NCBI GenBank assembly: GCA_001438985.1 | Contig: LIAZ01000033.1 | Span: 1 to 9,741 of the forward strand | DNA from: Acidimicrobium sp. BACL17 MAG-120823-bin42 | GTDB lineage: Bacteria; Actinomycetota; Acidimicrobiia; Acidimicrobiales; Ilumatobacteraceae | Direction: 5' to 3' | Length of the DNA: 9,741 bases | Shown here: positions 1-6,555 of the stretch, piece after piece | Layout: each line of letters begins with the position of its first letter | Numbering within the stretch: the stretch's first letter is position 1 | Position numbers and translations under genes: made by a program | Notes under the pieces: model-generated | What the model was told of the DNA's origin: nothing | The model's input: the letters and a program-made list of their open reading frames with translations, nothing else | The model's database searches: none

Positions 1-608
1 CCCCATTGATCAGAGCCACCCATTTGCATTTCACAATCAAGATGTTCACACAAATGACGAAAATCATTTGCCTGCAACAACATGTAGCTGAACTCGGTGA
101 ACGACAAACCATTGCCATCACTAATCCGAGTTTTCACTGAATCTTTAGCCATCATCTGATTAACGGTGATGTACTTGCCTACATCACGCAAAAAATCGAG
201 TACGGGAACATCCTTCGTCCACGTTGCATTGTCTACCAACACTGCTTTGTTCGCACCAGCATCAAAATTGAGAATGCGTTCAAGTTGACCCTTAATGCAT
301 GACACGTTGTGAGCCAATGTGTCGGCATCGAGCAAGTTTCGCTCCTCGCTGCGACCTGAAGGATCTCCCACCATTCCCGTGGCTCCACCCGCAAGAACGA
401 CAGGCCGATGTCCCAGCATCTGAAAACGACGCAAGCAAATTTGTCCAAGCAAGTTACCTACATGCAGCGAGTCTGAAGTTGGGTCAAACCCCACATATGC
501 AGACATCTGCGAGGTGGTGCTGCGTTTCGTGAGCTCGGCACGGTCCGTTGAGTCATGGATGAGTCCGCGCGAAGCAAACTCTTGCACTACATCACCGAAT
601 TGAGCCAT
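1..608 (-). CDS. tyrS: Tyrosyl-tRNA synthetase, N-terminal part (3' end cut by window edge)
   Basis: Class I aminoacyl-tRNA synthetase that charges tRNA-Tyr with tyrosine using ATP, in the cytosol. Reading the minus strand from the ATG at 606-608 gives 202 open codons before the window ends, about half of a usual ~420-residue TyrS. Visible Rossmann-fold motifs are YVGFDPTSDSLHVGN (residues 38-52; HVGN is the HIGH-motif equivalent), GGATGMVGDPSGR (74-86), and the tyrosine/adenylate-binding GGSDQW running into the edge (197-202). The KMSKS loop and C-terminal RNA-binding domain lie outside. It begins 9 bp after the argH stop, so it is probably co-transcribed with the arg genes. Upstream of the ATG there is only TAGGT touching the start codon, with no well-spaced Shine-Dalgarno, so translation may depend on coupling to argH. 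The identification is firm; the C-terminus is unseen. Confidence 0.96.
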   Translation of the reverse strand, partial: MAQFGDVVQEFASRGLIHDSTDRAELTKRSTTSQMSAYVGFDPTSDSLHVGNLLGQICLRRFQMLGHRPVVLAGGATGMVGDPSGRSEERNLLDADTLAHNVSCIKGQLERILNFDAGANKAVLVDNATWTKDVPVLDFLRDVGKYITVNQMMAKDSVKTRISDGNGLSFTEFSYMLLQANDFRHLCEHLDCEMQMGGSDQW

Positions 609-617
609 ACCTAGACT

Positions 618-2027
618 TTAGATCGCAAGTGATGTGCGAAGTGATGCAATAACTAAGGCAAAACGTGTGCGTTGATCTTGTGCTGCTTGTGGACCAGCAG
701 CACCTGGGGATGAACGCAACTGCACTCCCACCCCAGATCCGATCAATTGCTGTGCGTCTGCATCGAAATGAGGCGAAGTTGCTATCAGTTGTTGCAACGA
801 TTGCGAACCCGACAACGCCTCTTGCACAAGTGCTCCGACTACAGCATGTGCTTGCCTAAATGGCACTCCTTTACGCACGAGATACTCTGCCAAATCGGTC
901 GCGGCAAGTGATTGCACATCGGCCGCTGCACGCATGCGATCAGCGTTGAATGTTGCCGTATTGATCATGCCAGTGAGTGCACTAACCGCCAGACACACCT
1001 GATCGTATGAATCGAACAAAGGCTCTTTGTCCTCTTGGAGATCACGGTTGTAGGCAAGCGGCAGTCCCTTCAACGTTGTCAACAGGCCTGTTAGGTTGCC
1101 GATCAGACGACCTGCTTTACCCCTCGCCAACTCGGCGATATCAGCGTTCTTCTTTTGCGGAAGCATCGATGATCCTGTGGCATAGCGGTCGTCGAGGGTC
1201 GCAAAGCCAAACTCTTCTGACGTCCACAGCACCCACTCCTCACCCATTCGAGACAGATGGGTTCCGATAAGTGCAAGATCGAACAGGGCTTCGGCAACAA
1301 AGTCTCTGTCTGACACGGCGTCTAGCGAATTGGAGAAACGTTCCGCGAAACCCATTTCGCGAGCGGTGAAATCGGGGTCAAGAGGAAGCGAGGAACCTGC
1401 AAGCGCTCCAGCGCCAAGCGGGGAAACATCGGTGCGCTTGACCGTGTTCAGCAAGCGATCGATATCTCGCGTAAATGCCCACGCATGCGCCATGAGATGG
1501 TGCGCAAGCAACACAGGCTGAGCGCGTTGTACATGGGTGTAACCAGGCAGGTACACGCCATCAGCACCCCAACCAGCAATTTCTGCACGTGCAGACAGCA
1601 CTTCGCACAAGTCAACCAAACGGGTTGCCAACAGTATTAACTCACGTTTTGTCCATAACCGCAACGCTGTAACGCACTGATCGTTGCGACTGCGCCCGGT
1701 ATGCACCTTTCCGCCAACAGGGCCTGCGATTTGAGTAACACGACGTTCTATTGATGTGTGAATATCTTCTTCGCCAGCAACGAAGACAAAGGTCCCCTGT
1801 TCAAACTCTTGTGCAACTTGATGCAAAGCAGATTCGATTTGAGCGACTTCCGCCATCGGCAAAATTCCGGAATGCCCAAGACCTTTCACGTGAGCAAGAG
1901 AGCCCACAATGTCGTCTTTCCATAAACGCTGATCAAATGACAGGCTCTGAGTGAAGGCTAAAAGTTCTTCTGCAGGACCTGAACTAAATCGACCATGCCA
2001 CAGCGGTTGAGATTGCTCGTGTGTCAT
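618..2027 (-). CDS. argH: Argininosuccinate lyase
   Basis: Last step of arginine synthesis: cleaves argininosuccinate to arginine and fumarate; a cytosolic homotetramer of the fumarase/aspartase superfamily. The 469 residues match the family length. Conserved regions are GGKVHTGRSRNDQ (105-117), the catalytic-histidine block GYTHVQRAQP (162-171, H165) and the flexible signature loop GSSMLPQKKN (285-294) carrying the catalytic serine. The next residue is Ala where many members have Pro (KKNAD rather than KKNPD), a substitution that as far as I recall occurs in other active ArgH proteins. The ATG start shares ATGA with the argR stop and has a GAAGG Shine-Dalgarno at 2035-2039 with a 7-nt spacer, inside the end of argR. 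The gene follows argR directly. argG, whose product makes the substrate and which often precedes argH in actinobacterial clusters, is absent here. tyrS follows after 9 bp. Confidence 0.97.
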   Translation of the reverse strand: MTHEQSQPLWHGRFSSGPAEELLAFTQSLSFDQRLWKDDIVGSLAHVKGLGHSGILPMAEVAQIESALHQVAQEFEQGTFVFVAGEEDIHTSIERRVTQIAGPVGGKVHTGRSRNDQCVTALRLWTKRELILLATRLVDLCEVLSARAEIAGWGADGVYLPGYTHVQRAQPVLLAHHLMAHAWAFTRDIDRLLNTVKRTDVSPLGAGALAGSSLPLDPDFTAREMGFAERFSNSLDAVSDRDFVAEALFDLALIGTHLSRMGEEWVLWTSEEFGFATLDDRYATGSSMLPQKKNADIAELARGKAGRLIGNLTGLLTTLKGLPLAYNRDLQEDKEPLFDSYDQVCLAVSALTGMINTATFNADRMRAAADVQSLAATDLAEYLVRKGVPFRQAHAVVGALVQEALSGSQSLQQLIATSPHFDADAQQLIGSGVGVQLRSSPGAAGPQAAQDQRTRFALVIASLRTSLAI

Positions 2028-2509
2028 ATCTGCGCCTTCGATTTCTGTAGACCGGCAAGCTTGCCGAGATGAACCGCCAATTTTTTTGCCCCGTACCCTT
2101 GTTTTGCTACACAGAACATGGTGTCATCACCTGCGACCGTTCCCGCGAGACCTTCAATCCGCGAACGATCAAGCGCCGATGCAACAACGTGTGCGCATCC
2201 TGGAGGCGTGCGGATTATCACGATTGGCTCACTGATCTGGATATCTGCAACCCACTCTTGCAATACCCGACGCAGTTGCTCAAGTGGTGCAATACGATCT
2301 GGCTCAAACTCGGGGATCGCGTACGACGTCTCGCCATGTGACGTTCGGACCTTCACGGCACCGAGATCTTCTAAATCGCGCGAGACAGTTGCTTGAGTCG
2401 CAACGATTCCAGTTTTTTTCAACAAGGTCACGAGCTGACTATGACTGGTGACATCGTGATCAGAGATCAGTTGGGCTACTGCCCGTTGGCGTTGTGCTTT
2501 CGTTGTCAT
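2024..2509 (-). CDS. argR: Arginine repressor ArgR
   Basis: Arginine-responsive transcription factor, typically a hexamer that binds paired 18-bp ARG boxes when L-arginine occupies its C-terminal domain. The 161 residues match the family. The N-terminal winged helix-turn-helix (about 1-70) contains the recognition segment TQATVSRDLEDLG (38-50). The C-terminal oligomerisation/arginine-binding domain (about 85-155) shows TPPGCAHVVASALD (101-114) and GTVAGDDT (123-130), whose paired aspartates correspond to the arginine-contacting residues of the family. It overlaps argF upstream and argH downstream by ATGA at both ends, so it is made from the operon mRNA. A GGGGG run at 2517-2521 lies 7 nt before the ATG as a weak ribosome site. 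Since the likely operators lie ahead of argC (6506-6543), ArgR is expected to regulate its own synthesis. Function is clear from sequence; the autoregulation is inferred. Confidence 0.96.
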   Translation of the reverse strand: MTTKAQRQRAVAQLISDHDVTSHSQLVTLLKKTGIVATQATVSRDLEDLGAVKVRTSHGETSYAIPEFEPDRIAPLEQLRRVLQEWVADIQISEPIVIIRTPPGCAHVVASALDRSRIEGLAGTVAGDDTMFCVAKQGYGAKKLAVHLGKLAGLQKSKAQI

Positions 2510-3414
2510 GCAGACACCCCCATCAAAAATGCAAGCACGCCTCGAGCAGCATGCATTCGGTTATGAGCTTGTGGATAGATCATGCTCTGCGGACCATCGA
2601 TGACTGAATCAGCCACCTCTTGACCTCTGTGTGCAGGCAAGCAGTGCATAAAGATCGCTTTCGGATCAGCCAATGACATCATTGCATCGGTTATTTGATA
2701 GCCGCCAAAAATCGCCTCGCGTTCAGCGGACTCGCTCTCTTGCCCCATCGACGTCCACGTATCTGTATGCACAGCATGCGCACCTTGCACTGCAATCGAC
2801 ACGTCTCGATATTGTTCAATCGATGCAGCGCCTAGTTCGGTGAACCCGAGTAACTCATTGTCATGCGCGTCGTAGCCCTCTGGGCAGCCCAGTCGAATAT
2901 GCATGCCAAGCATTGCGGAGGCTTCACACAATGAGCGGGCGACATTATTAAAATCACCGACATATGAAACCGTTTTGCCAGAAAGATCACCAAGCGATTG
3001 TTGCATCGTTAATACATCAGCAACTGCTTGCAACGGGTGAGCAAAATCACTGAGCATATTGACGACGGGAATAGATGACACTGCGGCCATTCGAAGCAAC
3101 ACACCGTGATCAAACACACGTGCACATAGCAACGAGTGATACCCAGCCATTACCTGTGTGATGTCTTCTACGGACTCACGAACATCAAAGCCAACTTCTT
3201 CACCCCTCGTATACACCGGATGACCGCCTAATTGGACAACCGCCATTTCCATACTGTGACGTGTGCGATTAGACGGTTTCTCGAAAATCATTGCCACACC
3301 AGCTCCTCGAAGCGGGTAGCCCAATTGATCTATAGGAGTTTGCGCCAATGCAAGAATCTCGCCCAATTCATGTGCCGAAACATCGTAGATATGCAAAAAA
3401 TTTCGATGTGTCAT
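2506..3414 (-). CDS. argF: Ornithine carbamoyltransferase
   Basis: Transfers the carbamoyl group from carbamoyl phosphate to ornithine, giving citrulline; a cytosolic trimer. The 302 residues are normal for anabolic OTCase. The carbamoyl-phosphate loop is FEKPSNRTR (44-52), where the commonest form is S-T-R-T-R; the Ser, Arg and Thr contacting phosphate are kept. LSDFAHPLQAVAD (121-133) is the HPxQ segment, GDFNNVARSL (153-162) starts the ornithine-side domain, SMG (222-224) is the ornithine-loop motif and HCLPAHRG (257-264) carries the active-site cysteine. SMG and HCLPAHRG argue for ornithine rather than acetyl- or succinyl-ornithine as substrate, so the acetyl group must already be removed although no argJ or argE is nearby. 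The ATG overlaps the argD stop (ATGA) and has a good GAAGGGG ribosome site at 3423-3429. Confidence 0.96.
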   Translation of the reverse strand: MTHRNFLHIYDVSAHELGEILALAQTPIDQLGYPLRGAGVAMIFEKPSNRTRHSMEMAVVQLGGHPVYTRGEEVGFDVRESVEDITQVMAGYHSLLCARVFDHGVLLRMAAVSSIPVVNMLSDFAHPLQAVADVLTMQQSLGDLSGKTVSYVGDFNNVARSLCEASAMLGMHIRLGCPEGYDAHDNELLGFTELGAASIEQYRDVSIAVQGAHAVHTDTWTSMGQESESAEREAIFGGYQITDAMMSLADPKAIFMHCLPAHRGQEVADSVIDGPQSMIYPQAHNRMHAARGVLAFLMGVSA

Positions 3415-4595
3415 GACGTGAACCCCTTCAATACCTGCGCGATGATCGTGACTGCCTCACGGATTTCTTGCTCAGAAACCGTCAATGGCGGCGCAAGTCG
3501 CAACGCTGATGCCGTTACTGCGTTGGCGACAAGACCATTGGTCAGTAATTGCGACTGCACATCTTTGGCGTCGATGCCAACAGCAAGTTCGACACCGAGC
3601 AACAATCCACGACCGCGGACCGAAACAACGTGAGGTAACTGCTCCAGCAACGACGTGAGGGATGCCCCTTTCTCGCTGGCCATCTGTGGCGCATTGAGGC
3701 GCTGCATCTCGGTTATTGTCGCCTTGGCAGCACTCGTTGCAATTGCAGTTCCGCTGAATGTACTGCCATGATCACCTGGTTTGAACACTGATGCAACCTC
3801 ACGCTTTGCCCAGGTTGCACCGATGGGCATTCCATTGCCCATTGCTTTGGCCATGATGACGACGTCTGGCGAAATCTCGTAGTGATCAAATCCAAACCAC
3901 GTGCCTGTGCGTCCGTAACCTGTTTGTACTTCATCGATCATCAACAACACACCGCGTTCACGACAAATTTGCTCTGCACACTTCATGTACTCAAGCGATG
4001 CAGGAATCACTCCGCCTTCACCTTGCACTACTTCGAGCAATACCGCGGCAACAGAAGTATCAACAGCTGCATCAAGGGCGTTGATGTCGTTGAACACAAC
4101 GTGCTTAAATCCTTCGGGCATTGGTTGAAACGGTTCATGCTTGGCGGGCTGCCCTGTTGCTGCAAGAGCCGCAAGCGTGCGCCCATGAAAACTGCCCAAC
4201 GCGCTCACAACGGTATGTCGACCACGACCGCCAAACTTGCGTGCGAGCTTGATCGCAGCCTCATTAGCCTCCGCACCCGAGTTGCAGAAGAACACTTGAC
4301 CACCGCCACCCAGCAACCTGTCAACAAGTACTGCCGTCTCTGTCGCAACTGGGTTAGCAAAAAAGTTGCTGACGTGCATCAGCGTTGCAGCCTGTTCAGC
4401 AATTGCTGCGGTAACCACTGGGTTGCTATGGCCGAGTGATGTAACCGCAATACCGCACAAGAAATCGAGATATCGCTTCCCATCTGTATCCCACAACTCA
4501 GTTCCAAGACCGCGCTCAAACATCACCTGCGGCGGACCGAATACGGGCATGTAAGGGCAATAGTTTCCCGTTGTCGTAAATGCATGTGATGTCAT
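3411..4595 (-). CDS. argD: Acetylornithine aminotransferase
   Basis: PLP-dependent class III aminotransferase that interconverts N-acetylglutamate semialdehyde plus glutamate with N-acetylornithine plus 2-oxoglutarate, the fourth step of the acetylated arginine route. The 394 residues match bacterial ArgD. Motifs are FFCNSGAEANEAA (102-114), GSFHGRT (134-140), the cofactor-binding DEVQTGYGRTG (221-231), and K250 in IMAKAMGNGMPIG, the expected Schiff-base lysine. The segment usually HGSTFGGNPLA reads HGSTFSGTAIA (276-286). The PLP-phosphate-contacting Ser-Thr is present but the Gly-Gly-Asn is replaced, so a slightly divergent subfamily is likely. The gene overlaps argB upstream and argF downstream through ATGA. 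A broader substrate range (for example succinyldiaminopimelate in lysine synthesis) is known for some ArgD proteins and cannot be judged here; the operon favours the arginine role. Confidence 0.95.
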   Translation of the reverse strand: MTSHAFTTTGNYCPYMPVFGPPQVMFERGLGTELWDTDGKRYLDFLCGIAVTSLGHSNPVVTAAIAEQAATLMHVSNFFANPVATETAVLVDRLLGGGGQVFFCNSGAEANEAAIKLARKFGGRGRHTVVSALGSFHGRTLAALAATGQPAKHEPFQPMPEGFKHVVFNDINALDAAVDTSVAAVLLEVVQGEGGVIPASLEYMKCAEQICRERGVLLMIDEVQTGYGRTGTWFGFDHYEISPDVVIMAKAMGNGMPIGATWAKREVASVFKPGDHGSTFSGTAIATSAAKATITEMQRLNAPQMASEKGASLTSLLEQLPHVVSVRGRGLLLGVELAVGIDAKDVQSQLLTNGLVANAVTASALRLAPPLTVSEQEIREAVTIIAQVLKGFTS

Positions 4596-5488
4596 AGCTT
4601 GCCCGCTTCGTTATCGGATGTGATCATGGTGCCTACGCCCGCAATAGTGAACAATTCAATCAACATCACATGGGGCATTCGTCCGTCCAATATGTGGCAG
4701 CGAGTTACTCCATTGTGGATTGCATCAACACAGCTCTCCATCTTGGGAATCATTCCACCGTCAATTGATCCGACGCTGAGCAGACGCGAAATCTCGGTTG
4801 CGGTCGTCCGACGAATGATCGAAGAAGCATCGTCCTTATTCGCACGTAAACCCTCAATGTCTGTCAGGTAAATCAGCTTCTCTGCTCCAAGTGCGACCGC
4901 TATTGCCGCAGCAGCGGTGTCGGCATTGACGTTGTATGCCTGTCCAGTGGCATCAGTACCAATCGTCGCAACAACCGGAACAGCATTGTCAGCAAGTGCA
5001 CTGTTGACAACCGATGGATCTACCGAGGCAATGTCTCCAACAAAACCCAGTTCCGGATCGCGTTGTGTCACTCGCAGCAAGCCTGCATCCTGACCAGACA
5101 CGCCAACCGCAGATGCGCCATGAACATTGATTGCTGATACCAGCTGCGGATTTACTGTGCCTAGCAACACCATGCTGGCAATCTCAACAGTTTCAGCATC
5201 AGTCACTCGGAGTCCGTTGCGAAATTCTGGCTTTTTGCCAAGACGTTCCATTAACGCGCTGATTTGTGGACCACCACCGTGCACGACGACCGGCTTGATG
5301 CCAACCGCGTGCATGAGCGCAATGTCTTGGGCGAATGTTCCTGCAGCGTCTGCATCACTTGATCCCGCCAATGCGTTGCCACCGTACTTAACCACAACGG
5401 TCTTACCCGCAAACTGCTGGATATACGGCAACGCTTCGATAAGCAGTGCACCGACACGTTCGTGTGATTCGTTCATCAGTTCGCTCAT
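4592..5488 (-). CDS. argB: Acetylglutamate kinase, arginine-sensitive type
   Basis: Phosphorylates N-acetylglutamate with ATP to N-acetylglutamyl-5-phosphate, usually the controlled step of arginine synthesis. The 298 residues form one amino-acid-kinase domain: VVKYGGNAL (32-40), the substrate/phosphate loop VVHGGGPQISAL (68-79), NGLRVTD (91-97), NVNADTAAAAIA (187-198), YLTDIEGL (207-214) and GGMIPKM (244-250). The extra N-terminal helix (about 8-28, including EALPYIQQFAGK) and the C-terminal ELFT-GVGTMI block are hallmarks of hexameric NAGKs inhibited by arginine, as opposed to the shorter insensitive E. coli form. That type usually goes with the ArgJ recycling pathway, yet argJ is absent: argB starts inside the argC stop (ATGA overlap). 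The upstream ribosome site is weak (GGTGGG at 5498-5503). Arginine inhibition is inferred from architecture. Confidence 0.96.
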   Translation of the reverse strand: MSELMNESHERVGALLIEALPYIQQFAGKTVVVKYGGNALAGSSDADAAGTFAQDIALMHAVGIKPVVVHGGGPQISALMERLGKKPEFRNGLRVTDAETVEIASMVLLGTVNPQLVSAINVHGASAVGVSGQDAGLLRVTQRDPELGFVGDIASVDPSVVNSALADNAVPVVATIGTDATGQAYNVNADTAAAAIAVALGAEKLIYLTDIEGLRANKDDASSIIRRTTATEISRLLSVGSIDGGMIPKMESCVDAIHNGVTRCHILDGRMPHVMLIELFTIAGVGTMITSDNEAGKL

Positions 5489-6507
5489 GGATACATGCCC
5501 ACCATTGACAGCCCGTCAAGTTCGTGTAAACCGAGCGCCACGTTTGCGGCCTGCACCGCCCCACCCGAGGCGCCCTTTGCCAAATTGTCAAGCGCACTGA
5601 GCACCATGACATAACCCGTGCGCTCGTCAAAACGCGCTGTGATGTGCGTGACGTTCGTGCCAAGTGTTGCCTTGGTCGAAGGAGAGTTCTGGCCCACAAC
5701 AACGAGTGGCTCCTTTGCATAGGCACGTGCGAGAGTTGCCAACAGCGACGCGGTCGTTGGCGTTGTTCCTGCTACTGGTCGCGCGTAACACGTTGCCAGG
5801 ATTCCACGATTCATCGGCGCCAAATGGGGCGTAAACAAAATTTGTGCACCCGTCACTTGTTCAATTTCAGGAGTGTGCCTGTGATCAAGCAATCCGTATG
5901 CGGTGAAGTCTTCATCAACCGTGGTAAACGAATTGGAGTGTTTCGCAGCACGTCCAGCACCTGAAACACCAGATGCAGCATCAACAATTACACCGATTGG
6001 ATCTATGACTCCAGCTTTTACCAACGGTTGCAGCGCCAGACTTGCTGCAGTCACATAGCAACCAGGTGTGGCAATCAGGCGCGCTGTCTTCAATTGCTCT
6101 CGATGCAACTCGGGAAGTCCGTACACAGCACTCGCAACAAGTTCTGGATGAGTGTGCGTAAACCCGTACCACTGTGGATACTTCGATGTATCAGTCAAAC
6201 GAAAGGCTGCCGACAGATCAACAACCAACTTCACTTTGTTGACTAGTTGCGGTACTAGCTCAAGTGATGCTTCATGGGGTAAACCGAGAAACAACACGTC
6301 ACACGCAAGAGCCTTAGCGAAATCGAACTCTTCAAACACAAGGTTGGGATACGTTGCGGCAAGCGATGGATACAACGACCGAGCAAGTGTTCCTGCCTGT
6401 GAATCGCCCGTTGCGTATTTCACTTCGAAGTGCGGATGGATTGCACATATCCGCAGGAGTTCTGCCCCCGTGAACCCAGACGCGCCAATAATGCCAACCG
6501 ATATCAT
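5485..6507 (-). CDS. argC: N-acetyl-gamma-glutamyl-phosphate reductase
   Basis: NADPH-dependent reduction of N-acetylglutamyl-5-phosphate to the semialdehyde, third step of arginine synthesis. The 340 residues are typical of the ~345-residue type. The N-terminal Rossmann fold opens with GIIGASGFTGAELLR (5-19). The catalytic cysteine is C150 in ATPGCYVTAA, followed by SGVSGAGR (179-186), and the catalytic-histidine block is HRHTPEIEQ (209-217). The ATG at 6505-6507 is chosen because the Rossmann strand begins immediately after it and a promoter abuts it. No Shine-Dalgarno precedes it, and the TATAAT ends 6 nt before the ATG, so the transcript is probably leaderless. It is the first gene of the arg operon and its stop overlaps the argB start by ATGA. 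In most actinobacterial clusters of this type argJ would lie between these two genes. Confidence 0.97.
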   Translation of the reverse strand: MISVGIIGASGFTGAELLRICAIHPHFEVKYATGDSQAGTLARSLYPSLAATYPNLVFEEFDFAKALACDVLFLGLPHEASLELVPQLVNKVKLVVDLSAAFRLTDTSKYPQWYGFTHTHPELVASAVYGLPELHREQLKTARLIATPGCYVTAASLALQPLVKAGVIDPIGVIVDAASGVSGAGRAAKHSNSFTTVDEDFTAYGLLDHRHTPEIEQVTGAQILFTPHLAPMNRGILATCYARPVAGTTPTTASLLATLARAYAKEPLVVVGQNSPSTKATLGTNVTHITARFDERTGYVMVLSALDNLAKGASGGAVQAANVALGLHELDGLSMVGMYP

Positions 6508-6523
6508 TGCATAATTATACAGT
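6506..6523 (-). promoter_or_regulatory. ARG box 1 (predicted ArgR operator, start-proximal)
   Basis: An 18-bp site whose core TGCATAATTATACA (6508-6521) is an inverted repeat with a single mismatched pair. Aligned to the known ARG-box pattern TGAAT-wwww-ATTCA, both arms match at four of five bases and the centre AATT is all A/T. It covers the -10 element and reaches the argC start codon, so bound ArgR would block RNA polymerase directly. Its centre is exactly 20 bp from that of the second box. argR lies in the same operon. Assignment rests on palindrome shape, position and context; binding is not shown. Confidence 0.82.
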
Positions 6524-6542
6524 TAGTCGCATAACTATGCAA
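6514..6542 (-). promoter_or_regulatory. Predicted argC operon promoter (-35 TTGCAT, 17 bp, -10 TATAAT)
   Basis: On the minus strand TATAAT occupies 6519-6514, a perfect -10 hexamer. With a 17-bp spacer, TTGCAT at 6542-6537 is a partial -35 (the TTG is kept). After the -10 box only TATGCA separates it from the argC ATG, so initiation 6-7 nt downstream would fall on or next to the A of the start codon, predicting a leaderless mRNA. Both hexamers lie within the ARG boxes. The -10 is convincing and the -35 modest. Read-through from pheST is also possible, since no terminator lies in the 48-bp gap. Confidence 0.75.
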
Positions 6543-6543
6543 C
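6526..6543 (-). promoter_or_regulatory. ARG box 2 (predicted ArgR operator, start-distal)
   Basis: A second 18-bp operator-like site with core GCATAACTATGC (6529-6540), a perfect 5-bp inverted repeat around a 2-bp centre. It is separated from the first box by 2 bp, giving the two-turn tandem arrangement typical of sites bound by ArgR hexamers. Its arms (CGCAT / ATGCA) match the general ARG-box half sites slightly less well than those of box 1. It covers the predicted -35 region. Confidence 0.78.
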
Positions 6544-6555
6544 AACCTAAATGGA

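Noticed and set aside
233..532. Short open frames on both strands within 233-532
   Set aside because: They overlap the tyrS coding frame, which reads as an intact TyrS N-terminus across the whole interval.
3882..4439. 185-codon plus-strand open frame opposite argD
   Set aside because: It is antisense to a strongly conserved gene, its translation is Cys/Arg-rich and resembles no family, and it has no ribosome site or neighbours on that strand; a shadow frame.
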